From Deltaproteobacteria bacterium (GTDB lineage: Bacteria; Desulfobacterota; Desulfobacteria; Desulfobacterales; JAFDCJ01), in NCBI GenBank assembly GCA_024277475.1, contig JAJRVC010000167.1:1-11762 (forward strand): DNA of 11,762 nucleotides, in the 5' to 3' direction. The position numbers and the translations under genes were made by a program. The notes under the pieces were generated by a model. That model worked only from the letters and a program-made list of their open reading frames with translations, ran no database searches and was not told the origin of the DNA. Below, one piece after another: positions 5,905 to 11,762 of the stretch. Position 1 is the stretch's first letter; each line of letters opens with the position of its first letter.

Positions 5905-6633
5905 TCAAATTTGATCGAAAAGCATATACTTAATCCATTTGATACCGAGATCCATCAAGGCGACGTCGTTTTTCAAAGCTGCATCCATCATTGCGGGATT
6001 TATATGAAAATTATCCAATAGTCCGTTATTTTGAATTTGCGATTTGAAAGTATCCAGATCATAAAGCGCGATCTGAAACAGTTGCCTGGATTCAGGGTCC
6101 AGCGGCCCCGGGATCAATCGGTTTTTCAGGCTGATAATCTGCATGAGCTTGTCATTGTTTTCATTATAGACGGCGACTCCCTGTTCATCAACCCATTGCC
6201 GCAAGGTCCGTGTTTTGTCTTCTTTAAAGCCAAGGCAGTGCGATTCCTTTAACACCAAGAACTGTTCGGTCATCTCACCGGTCGGTCTCAGGCGGGATAC
6301 GGCCCGCATTAATGGATAAGTGCGGCATGATGACGGTCGATTTTCATAGACCCGGCATCCTGTGTCCGTAACAAACGGGCAGATTAATTTATGGGGATCG
6401 CATGGTTTCAGGGTTACGATGGGCAGTCCTGATTCAGGACCGATGTGTTGGGAGGTGTACTGTCGCAGGAATTCCCCGGATGACATTTCGAGGTGGCTTT
6501 TTAAACGCAGGATATCATAGGATGTTAAAAATTGGTTCAAATCTCTGCAGCACTCGTTAAAGCAAGGCACATCCGGTGAACATGAAAAGCGGAACGAATC
6601 TTTGAATGTTATCGGTGTTAAATTTATTTCCAT
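5905..6633 (-). CDS. Long YkgJ-family cysteine-cluster protein, copy 2
   Basis: 242-residue paralogue of the protein encoded at 3972-4754. The first cysteine block is 'FSCSPDVPCFNECC' (C18, C24, C28, C29); the second is 'ICPFVTDTGCRVYENRPSSC', with a later Cys in 'SHCLGF'. It lacks the extra N-terminal Cys pair position of copy 1 ('FRFSC' against 'FCFRC'), a possible ligand difference. The C-terminal 'YDLDTFKSQIQNNGLLDNF' and 'LGIKWIKYMLF' match the extension of copy 1, which defines a shared extra domain. ATG 6633 is preferred: AGAGGGG lies about six bases upstream, while an in-frame ATG at 6666 adds 11 residues without a ribosome site. It is upstream of the SDR gene on the same strand and divergent from aprBA. 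The role is unknown, probably metal-binding and cytosolic. Confidence 0.82.
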   Translation of the reverse strand: MEINLTPITFKDSFRFSCSPDVPCFNECCRDLNQFLTSYDILRLKSHLEMSSGEFLRQYTSQHIGPESGLPIVTLKPCDPHKLICPFVTDTGCRVYENRPSSCRTYPLMRAVSRLRPTGEMTEQFLVLKESHCLGFKEDKTRTLRQWVDEQGVAVYNENNDKLMQIISLKNRLIPGPLDPESRQLFQIALYDLDTFKSQIQNNGLLDNFHINPAMMDAALKNDVALMDLGIKWIKYMLFDQI

Positions 6634-6682
6634 AATAGGCCCCTCTTGGGGTTTTTCTGACAACATGCTGTCGGAAGCTTAG

Positions 6683-6774
6683 GGTGTCAGGTATCAGGGA
6701 AAATAAATATTGAACACTGAAACCTATAATCGAAGGAGCGAAGTGACATCCCCAAATAATCAATAAACAATTCT
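6683..6774. repeat. Heptameric repeat element with GCGAAG core (copy A)
   Basis: GGTGTCA and GGTATCA (6683-6696) precede four heptamers, AATATTG, AACACTG, AAACCTA and TAATCGA (6706-6733). A core GGAGCGAAGTGACATCCC (6735-6752) follows, then AAATAAT, CAATAAA and CAATTCT (6754-6774). The arms keep a 7-bp period. The core shares AGCGAAGYG with the element at 9995-10120, so the two look like members of one dispersed family. There is no coding capacity. Confidence 0.5.
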
Positions 6775-6953
6775 CCACTTGACTTTTATCCCATCTTCAA
6801 TTCTGTATCAAGGACCGCATGCGCAAAATGGGTAAGAATTCCGATTTTATACTACAGATGGGGGTAGCACTCGTCTCATTATCCAGATATTGTAAGATGC
6901 GTAACCAAGATCTAAAAACAGTGGTTTTTGTCATTTTGTTTGGTTAAAAGTAC

Positions 6954-6982
6954 TTGACAAGCCAAATATTGAATGATATCCT
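6954..6982 (+). promoter_or_regulatory. Sigma70-type promoter of aprBA
   Basis: TTGACA (6954-6959), a 17-nt spacer and TATCCT (6977-6982, 4 of 6 matches) form a good housekeeping promoter. Transcription would start near 6989, giving a leader of about 270 nt before aprB, long for a bacterial mRNA and able to hold regulation. Confidence 0.6.
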
Positions 6983-6991
6983 CGCAGTCTT

Positions 6992-7004
6992 ATACATAAT
7001 GTAT
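6992..7004. promoter_or_regulatory. Palindrome at predicted aprBA start site (candidate operator)
   Basis: ATACAT-A-ATGTAT is a perfect 6-bp dyad with one central base, lying at about +3 to +15 of the transcript predicted from the promoter at 6954-6982. A repressor bound there would block initiation. The regulator is unknown, and A/T-rich palindromes of this size can arise by chance. Confidence 0.4.
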
Positions 7005-7074
7005 CCTATTGATTTTATAGGGGATTTCGCTTGTCCTCGGATCTATGTTTAATTGCCTGTTTGCATAAGAATTT

Positions 7075-7093
7075 AACCGGAGGGGTTCCGGTT
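7075..7093 (+). promoter_or_regulatory. Leader hairpin in aprBA 5' UTR
   Basis: AACCGGA (7075-7081) pairs perfectly with TCCGGTT (7087-7093) around a GGGGT loop. No T-run follows (an A7 run does), so it is not a terminator. It may stabilise the leader or be a protein-binding site; no known riboswitch class is recognised. Confidence 0.45.
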
Positions 7094-7258
7094 TGTTGTA
7101 AAAAAACCCATATATGAAATCACAAGGATCCAAAGCGTTCATCTTTGGGTCAACACAATGAAGGGAGGTGCAAATAAACGAAGGAACTTTTTTAGGGTCA
7201 TTAAATGATGAGTCAAAAGAAACAAAATGTTAGCAAACAAAATTAGGAGGTAACATAA

Positions 7259-7702
7259 ATGCCAAGTTTCGTAATAACTGAAAAATGCGACGGCTGTAAA
7301 GGCGGGGATAAAACTGCCTGTATGTACATTTGTCCCAACGACCTGATGGTTCTGGAGCCCAACGAGATGAAGGCTTACAACCAGGAACCCGATCAGTGCT
7401 GGGAATGTTTTTCCTGCGTTAAGATTTGCCCGACCCAAGCCATCGAAGTCAGAGGCTATGCGGACTTCGTTCCCCTTGGAAGCAGTGTAATGCCGATGCT
7501 CGGTACCGAAGATGTCATGTGGACCTGCAAGTTTCGAAACGGCCTCATCAAGCGTTTTAAGTTCCCCATTCGGACCACCCCCGAAGGACAGGCCAATGCT
7601 TATTTAGACTTAAAGGGTCAAGACCTGGAAAGCCCGCTGCTATCAACGGAAGAGGCAGACGGCAAAGAATTATGTCAGCCCGGTGCCGGAGAATTGGCTT
7701 AA
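7259..7702 (+). CDS. aprB: APS reductase beta subunit AprB
   Basis: 147-residue iron-sulfur subunit of dissimilatory adenylylsulfate (APS) reductase, which feeds electrons to the FAD of AprA for reduction of APS to sulfite and AMP in the cytoplasm. Two ferredoxin-like [4Fe-4S] sites are complete: C10, C13, C21, C25 and C47, C50, C53, C57. W48 in 'QCWECFSC' matches the tryptophan that lies between the first cluster and the flavin in the Archaeoglobus enzyme (known from structure). The C-terminal third ('TTPEGQANAYLDLKGQDLES') is the extended tail that wraps AprA. AGGAGG at 7245-7250 precedes the ATG by 8 nt. It is followed after 74 nt by aprA, the usual order in sulfate reducers. Confidence 0.97.
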   Translation: MPSFVITEKCDGCKGGDKTACMYICPNDLMVLEPNEMKAYNQEPDQCWECFSCVKICPTQAIEVRGYADFVPLGSSVMPMLGTEDVMWTCKFRNGLIKRFKFPIRTTPEGQANAYLDLKGQDLESPLLSTEEADGKELCQPGAGELA

Positions 7703-7776
7703 GGTTACAGGTCAGATAGCAAAAATACTCATGACAACAATTTACTATTTAAACAGAGATTCAAGGAGGAAGTAAT

Positions 7777-9756
7777 ATGGCATTACCAAATAAACCTTTG
7801 GGTGAACTCAAGGCTGTCAGGGACCCGGAAGTCGAGGAGCGGGAAGTTGACATTCTGATCGTGGGTGGCGGTATGGCTGCCTGCGGCGCTGCGTTTGAGG
7901 TTAAAAAGTGGGCGTCCGACGACCAGAGTGTTTTGCTGGTGGACAAGGCTGCGCTGGAAAGAAGCGGCGCGGTTGCTCAGGGTCTTTCTGCGATTAATAC
8001 CTATGTCGGAGAAAACAGCGTTGAGGATTATGTGCGCATGGTTCGTAACGATTTGATGGGTATTGTCCGCGAAGATCTTATTTACAGTCTAGGCTGCCAC
8101 GTGGATGATTCCGTACACCTGTTTGAGGAGTGGGGTCTGCCGATCTGGAAGAAATCTGAAGAGGGAAAAACCCTGGACGGCAAAAAAGGCCAGAAAATGG
8201 GGACGTTGAAGTCAGGCGCCAAACCGGTGCGTACCGGCAAATGGCAGATTATGATCAACGGTGAATCCTACAAACGAATCGTTGCCGAAGCCGCCAAACT
8301 GGCCATCGGCGAAGAAAACGTTTTGGAAAGGGTTTTTATCGTTGAACTGCTGCTGGACGCCAACAAGGAAAACCAGATTGCCGGCGCGGTCGGTTTTTCC
8401 GTGCGTGAAAACAAGGTGTATATCATCAAATGCAAGACCATGATGGTAGCCTGCGGCGGTGCGGTAAATATTTATCAGCCGCGAAGCGTGGGTGAAGGCA
8501 AAGGCCGTGCCTGGTATCCGGTATGGAACTCAGGCTCCACGTATACCCTGTGCATGAAAGTCGGTGCCGAGTTGTCCATGATGGAAAATCGTTTCACCCC
8601 GGCTCGTTTTAAAGACGGTTACGGTCCAGTGGGTGCATGGTTTCTGCTGTTCAAAGCCAAAACCCTCAACGGTTTGGGCGAGGCTTTTGCAGGTGGAGAT
8701 GCAGCCAAGGCCGAGTTGGAAAGATATGCTCCTTATGGCACCGCTGCCATCACCCCGACCTGTCTGCGAAACCACCTGATGCTTTTTGAGATGAAGGAAG
8801 GCCGCGGACCGATTATGATGGATACGGTCACCGCCCTGGCAGAACTTGGCAAGACCATGGACAAAAAAGAGCTTAAACATCTTGAATCCGAAGCTTGGGA
8901 AGATTTTCTGGATATGACCTGCGGTCAGGCCAACCTGTGGTGTGCAACAAACACCGAGCCTGAAAAGAAAAATTCCGAGGTTATGCCGACGGAACCTTAC
9001 CTGCTCGGATCGCACTCCGGCTGTTGCGGCCTGTGGACCTCCGGTCCGGATCTGGACTGGATCCCGGATGCTTACAAGATCAAGGCCGACAACGGCAAGA
9101 TCTACAACCGCATGACCACGGTCAACGGCCTGTTTACCGCCGGTGACGGTGTGGGCTGCTCCGGCCATAAGTTTTCTTCCGGTTCACATGCCGAAGGACG
9201 ACTGGTCGCCAAGCAGCAGGTCCGATATGCCAAAGACCATGCCGACTATTCGCCCGCCATCGCACAGAGTACCGAGGAGCTTGTTGACATCGTTTACAAG
9301 CCGGTCCGTACCTATCTGGATAATTGCGAATACACCACCGCCGAAGATATCAATCCCAACTACATCAAACCCAATGGCATGATGTATCGCATGATGAAAG
9401 CCGGCCATGAATACGGTGCCGGAACGGCCACTTTCTATCAGACTACCACCAAGAACCTGGAGATCGTTATGGACCTGCTGCAAACCATGCGGGAAGATAA
9501 CGAAAAACTGGCCGCCGGTGATCTGCACGAATTGATGAGGGCCTGGGAGATCCAGCATCGCATCTGGACACTTGAAGCGCACCTGCGCCATATCCAGTTC
9601 CGCAAAGAGACCCGCTACCCCGGCTTTTACTATCAGGCCGATTATCCGGGGCAGGATGATGAGAACTGGTTCTGCTTTGTTAACTCCAAATATGATCCTA
9701 AAGAGCAGAAATGGGATATCTTCAAGAAAGATTATATCAAGATATTCAAAGATTAA
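7777..9756 (+). CDS. aprA: APS reductase alpha subunit AprA
   Basis: 659-residue flavoprotein, catalytic subunit of dissimilatory APS reductase and a marker of sulfate reduction. The length is typical. It belongs to the fumarate reductase/succinate dehydrogenase flavoprotein superfamily: dinucleotide motif 'ILIVGGGMAACGAAFEV' (26-42), 'NGESYKRIVAEAAK' (161-174), and the C-terminal FAD contact 'LFTAGDGVGCSGHKFSSGSH' (452-471). By analogy with the Archaeoglobus structure, N74, the Arg in 'ENRFTPARF' (R272) and the His in 'GSHSGCCG' (H413) should sit at the substrate/flavin site; this mapping is by eye. The ATG at 7777 has AAGGAGGA at 7763-7770. It is cotranscribed with aprB, and a strong terminator follows. 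No defect is seen. Confidence 0.97.
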   Translation: MALPNKPLGELKAVRDPEVEEREVDILIVGGGMAACGAAFEVKKWASDDQSVLLVDKAALERSGAVAQGLSAINTYVGENSVEDYVRMVRNDLMGIVREDLIYSLGCHVDDSVHLFEEWGLPIWKKSEEGKTLDGKKGQKMGTLKSGAKPVRTGKWQIMINGESYKRIVAEAAKLAIGEENVLERVFIVELLLDANKENQIAGAVGFSVRENKVYIIKCKTMMVACGGAVNIYQPRSVGEGKGRAWYPVWNSGSTYTLCMKVGAELSMMENRFTPARFKDGYGPVGAWFLLFKAKTLNGLGEAFAGGDAAKAELERYAPYGTAAITPTCLRNHLMLFEMKEGRGPIMMDTVTALAELGKTMDKKELKHLESEAWEDFLDMTCGQANLWCATNTEPEKKNSEVMPTEPYLLGSHSGCCGLWTSGPDLDWIPDAYKIKADNGKIYNRMTTVNGLFTAGDGVGCSGHKFSSGSHAEGRLVAKQQVRYAKDHADYSPAIAQSTEELVDIVYKPVRTYLDNCEYTTAEDINPNYIKPNGMMYRMMKAGHEYGAGTATFYQTTTKNLEIVMDLLQTMREDNEKLAAGDLHELMRAWEIQHRIWTLEAHLRHIQFRKETRYPGFYYQADYPGQDDENWFCFVNSKYDPKEQKWDIFKKDYIKIFKD

Positions 9757-9794
9757 CGGAAATTCGACTATGATTTATTGTCGATGAAATACTG

Positions 9795-9827
9795 CCTCCA
9801 GGTGTCTTTTGACACCTGGAGGTTTTT
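9795..9827 (+). terminator. Rho-independent terminator of aprBA
   Basis: A perfect 12-bp stem, CCTCCAGGTGTC (9795-9806) with GACACCTGGAGG (9811-9822), has a TTTT tetraloop and is followed by T5 at 9823-9827. It lies 39 nt after the aprA stop. This separates aprBA from qmoABC unless readthrough occurs. Confidence 0.93.
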
Positions 9828-9840
9828 GTTAATAATAATA

Positions 9841-9882
9841 GGTAATAGGTAATAGGTTATGGGTAATAGGTAATGGGTCATG
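9841..9882. repeat. 7-bp tandem array GGTAATR (six units, outer left arm)
   Basis: Six contiguous heptamers: GGTAATA, GGTAATA, GGTTATG, GGTAATA, GGTAATG and GGTCATG. Substitutions fall at positions 4, 5 and 7, while GGT is invariant. The inverted partner array is at 10166-10193. Confidence 0.85.
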
Positions 9883-9994
9883 GATGTCTTGGGGGACCGG
9901 TTTCAACCCAGCCGCTGCCCTCGAAACGGTCAGTCTGATCGTAGAAGAAACTTTGGTCTTTGCTATTTTCATATGACGGGCTAACTAAGAAAAT

Positions 9995-10037
9995 GAATGT
10001 CGAACATCGAACACGCAAACGTCCAACATCGAATAAT
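9995..10037. repeat. 7-bp array GAACATC-like (inner left arm, copy B)
   Basis: Units GAATGTC, GAACATC, GAACACG, CAAACGTC (8 nt), CAACATC and GAATAAT. The first part, TGAATGTCGAA (9994-10004), is a perfect inverted copy of TTCGACATTCA at 10083-10093, which makes this one arm of an imperfect palindrome. Confidence 0.65.
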
Positions 10038-10064
10038 GTATTCTGTCAATTTTATTAAAGATTT

Positions 10065-10120
10065 AGCGAAGCGTTTCCTTCCTTCGACATTCAATATTCG
10101 ATATTCTGCGGTTCGCTGTT
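10065..10120. repeat. GCGAAG core and 7-bp array (inner right arm, copy B)
   Basis: AGCGAAGCG (10065-10073) is followed by units CGACATT, CAATATT, CGATATT, CTGCGGTT (8 nt) and CGCTGTT (10085-10120). Orientation is opposite to the array at 9995-10037. The core matches AGCGAAGTG at 6737-6745. Confidence 0.6.
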
Positions 10121-10165
10121 CCAACACTGTGTAGTTTCATATGAGATTTCAGTTTGTTTTCCGGA

Positions 10166-10193
10166 CACCCATCACCCTTTACCAATCACCCAT
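10166..10193. repeat. 7-bp array, inverted GGTRATR (outer right arm)
   Basis: CACCCAT, CACCCTT, TACCAAT and CACCCAT. On the minus strand this reads GGTGATT, GGTAAAG, GGTGATG, the same family as the array at 9841-9882 in opposite orientation. It ends 32 nt before the qmoA start codon. Confidence 0.75.
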
Positions 10194-10225
10194 AGCCTGA
10201 TAATTTAACTGCACGGAGGGATAGC

Positions 10226-11503
10226 ATGACAGAAGAAAAAGCAGCCCCTGTTAGTGGAAGCATTTTAGTCGTTGGCGGAGGTATCAGTGGCTTGACCACG
10301 GCCCTGGAAGCCGCCGAAGTGGGGTACGAAGTTTTCCTGGTGGAAAAAAATCCTTTTCTGGGCGGACGGGTAGCTCAGCTCAATCAATATTTTCCCAAAT
10401 TATGTCCTCCGACCTGCGGGCTTGAGATCAATTTCAGGCGCATCAAGGATAATCCAAGAATTAAAGTCTTAACCCTGGCGAAAGTTGAAAAGGTTGACGG
10501 TACCCCCGGTAATTACGATGTGACCATCAAAGTCGCTCCCAGATATGTAAATGAAAACTGCACCTGTTGCGGAGATTGCGCCGAGGCAGGCCGGACCGAG
10601 ATTGACAGTGAATTTGACTTCGGCATGAAAAAAATCAAAGGTGCCTATCTGCCGTTTGAAATGGCATTTCCGGCGCGTTTTGTGATTTCACCGGAAATTA
10701 TCGGCAGTGACGATGCGCAGCGGTGTAAAGACGCCTGCAAATATGATGCGGTGGATCTTGAGATGGAAGCCAAAACGCTGAACTTTAACGTAGGTTCCAT
10801 TGTGTGGGCCACCGGCTGGGAGCCCTATGATGCAACCAAAATCGACAACCTCGGCTTCGGTCAATACCCAAACATCATTACCAATATGATGATGGAGCGA
10901 CTGGCGTCTCCCAACGGACCGACCAGAGGAAAAATTGTACGTCCCTCAGATGGTCAGGAACCTGAAAGTATTGCTTTCGTTCAGTGTGCCGGATCCAGGG
11001 ATGAAAATCATCTGCCTTATTGCTCATACATTTGCTGTATGGCGTCCTTAAAGCAGGCCACTTATGTTCGTGAACGTTACCCCGAAGCCAAAATATATGT
11101 GTTTTATATCGACCTCAGGACGCCGGGATTACGCTACGAACGGTTTTACGAGCAAATCAAAAAGGATGAAAACATCTTTTTAATCAAAGGAAAGGTGGCT
11201 GAGGTCAGTGAAGATCCCGCGAGCAAAAACATCTCCGTGGTTGCCGAAAATGCCGTGACAGGCGAGAAAATCCACCAGACAGTGGAAATGGTTGTTCTGG
11301 CTACCGGGATGCAGCCCACAACCGCCACAACAAAACTTCCGGCGGATTTAACTTATAACGATGACGGTTTTATCATCAATGATTTCGAAACCGGCGGAAT
11401 GTTTGCAGCTGGTTGCGCCAATAAACCGGCCGATGTGGTTTCATCCAATCAAAATGCAACCGGTATGGCCTTAAAGGCGATTCAAACTCTGGTGAACAGG
11501 TAG
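10226..11503 (+). CDS. qmoA: Quinone-interacting oxidoreductase subunit QmoA
   Basis: 425-residue HdrA-like flavoprotein, a soluble subunit of the QmoABC complex that is believed to carry electrons from the menaquinone pool to APS reductase. The N-terminal FAD motif is 'ILVVGGGISGLTTALEAAE' (13-31), followed by 'EKNPFLGGRVAQLNQYFPK' (40-58). Cysteines C60 and C64 ('LCPPTCG') and the C112/C114/C115/C118 group ('NCTCCGDC') are visible, with more in 'PYCSYICCM'. A second nucleotide-binding-like segment ends in 'FAAGCANKPADV'. The protein lacks the extra C-terminal ferredoxin domain of methanogen HdrA, as expected for QmoA. CGGAGGG at 10214-10220 lies 5 nt before the ATG. The gene follows aprBA across a repeat-rich gap and terminator, and qmoB begins 10 nt after its stop. 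Confidence 0.93.
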   Translation: MTEEKAAPVSGSILVVGGGISGLTTALEAAEVGYEVFLVEKNPFLGGRVAQLNQYFPKLCPPTCGLEINFRRIKDNPRIKVLTLAKVEKVDGTPGNYDVTIKVAPRYVNENCTCCGDCAEAGRTEIDSEFDFGMKKIKGAYLPFEMAFPARFVISPEIIGSDDAQRCKDACKYDAVDLEMEAKTLNFNVGSIVWATGWEPYDATKIDNLGFGQYPNIITNMMMERLASPNGPTRGKIVRPSDGQEPESIAFVQCAGSRDENHLPYCSYICCMASLKQATYVRERYPEAKIYVFYIDLRTPGLRYERFYEQIKKDENIFLIKGKVAEVSEDPASKNISVVAENAVTGEKIHQTVEMVVLATGMQPTTATTKLPADLTYNDDGFIINDFETGGMFAAGCANKPADVVSSNQNATGMALKAIQTLVNR

Positions 11504-11513
11504 GAGGTTATCC

Positions 11514-11762
11514 ATGGATAAAAAATATGGTGTGTATATCTGCGAAGGTTGCGGGCTCGGCGAGTCGTTGGATATCGAAAAGCTATGCAATGTGCCCAAG
11601 GAAGAAGGGCTTGCCGTAAAAACCTGCCCAATTTTGTGCGGCAAAGAAGGGGTTGAACTTCTCAAAAAAGATATTTCCGAGGAAGGCGTCAACACCTTGG
11701 TGATTGCAGCCTGTTCGCGTCGGGTGCTCTATGACGTCTTTCGATTTGACGGCTGCATCGTG
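11514..11762 (+). CDS. qmoB: QmoB, N-terminal part (cut by window edge)
   Basis: The first 83 codons of an open frame that runs off the window. The start 'MDKKYGVYICEGCGLGESL', then 'CPILCG' (C38, C42) and 'VIAACSRRVLYDVF' (C67), is the HdrA-like N-terminus expected of QmoB, the larger flavin and Fe-S subunit of QmoABC. AGGAGG (11502-11507) lies six nt before the ATG and overlaps the qmoA TAG, so translation is tightly coupled. The rest, including its ferredoxin and hydrogenase-delta-like parts, and qmoC lie beyond the window. Identification rests on order and this N-terminus only. Confidence 0.85.
   Translation, partial: MDKKYGVYICEGCGLGESLDIEKLCNVPKEEGLAVKTCPILCGKEGVELLKKDISEEGVNTLVIAACSRRVLYDVFRFDGCIV

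Larger units (their letters stand above)
6634..7258. other. Divergent gap upstream of aprBA
   Basis: The 625 nt between the minus-strand YkgJ-type gene and aprB have no supported large ORF. From left to right they hold a two-unit heptamer (6683-6696), a repeat element with a GCGAAG core (6706-6774), about 180 nt in which I see nothing definite, the aprBA promoter and palindrome (6954-7004), a hairpin (7075-7093), and a leader with ribosome-site-like sequences at 7161-7170 and 7245-7250. Confidence 0.6.
9757..10225. other. aprA-qmoA gap made of terminator and nested repeats
   Basis: No coding sequence is supported in these 469 nt. They contain the aprA terminator (9795-9827), an outer pair of inverted heptameric arrays (9841-9882 and 10166-10193), a small hairpin (9895-9904 with 9923-9931), and an inner pair of inverted arrays (9995-10037 and 10085-10120). 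A 10-bp direct repeat TTTCATATGA also occurs (9967-9976 and 10135-10144). No convincing promoter for qmoA was found. Confidence 0.6.

Noticed and set aside
7139..7438. A 99-codon minus-strand frame with a hydrophobic stretch
   Set aside because: It overlaps the aprB start antisense, and the hydrophobic part comes from the A-rich leader read backwards; there is no ribosome site.
8530..9168. A 212-codon frame on the minus strand
   Set aside because: It is antisense to conserved aprA sequence and has a Gly/Gln/His-rich composition typical of such shadows.
9841..10193. CRISPR array
   Set aside because: The repeats are 7 bp, contiguous, degenerate and without spacers, and no cas gene is present.
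10226..11503. Heterodisulfide reductase HdrA
   Set aside because: The length and missing C-terminal ferredoxin domain, plus position after aprBA and before a QmoB-like start, point to QmoA instead.

Overview
The window comes from a dissimilatory sulfate reducer, most likely a Desulfobacterota (former Deltaproteobacteria) member near the Desulfobacteraceae/Desulfosarcinaceae. The reason is the right-hand third: aprB, aprA, qmoA and the first 83 codons of qmoB run in that order on the + strand. This is the APS reductase and its membrane-linked electron-transfer partner, the defining energy-conservation genes of bacterial sulfate respiration. The genus cannot be named from sequence reading alone.

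Layout. Positions 124-1786 hold an HD-domain dGTPase-like gene followed by a small CxxCxxxCC (YkgJ-type) cysteine-cluster gene. They converge on a minus-strand gene for a cysteine-free, almost entirely coiled-coil protein (1877-2962), with a hairpin that can terminate both strands between them. An AT-rich 366-nt divergent region follows. It carries a good promoter for a plus-strand AbrB-type antitoxin / PIN toxin pair (3329-3968), with a long YkgJ-type gene only 3 nt downstream (3972-4754). On the minus strand, 5000-5815 is a short-chain dehydrogenase/reductase-fold gene that lacks the usual catalytic Lys and Asn. Upstream of it, 5905-6633 is a second long YkgJ-type gene, clearly paralogous to the one at 3972-4754. 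So two sister cysteine-cluster genes flank the odd SDR, facing each other.

The 625-nt gap before aprB holds a repeat element, a clear sigma70-type promoter with a palindrome at the expected transcription start, and a roughly 270-nt leader with a hairpin and possible tiny ORFs. aprBA ends in a textbook rho-independent terminator, so qmoABC probably has its own promoter or depends on readthrough. Known biology: AprBA reduces APS to sulfite and AMP, and QmoABC is thought to pass it electrons from the menaquinone pool.

The most unusual signal is not a gene. Most intergenic gaps contain short degenerate tandem arrays with a 7-bp period, each with its own consensus, and the aprA-qmoA gap is built of two nested, inverted pairs of such arrays. 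The unusual coding content is the three YkgJ-type proteins, the catalytically atypical SDR and the coiled-coil protein. No rRNA, tRNA, CRISPR array or transposase gene was seen.
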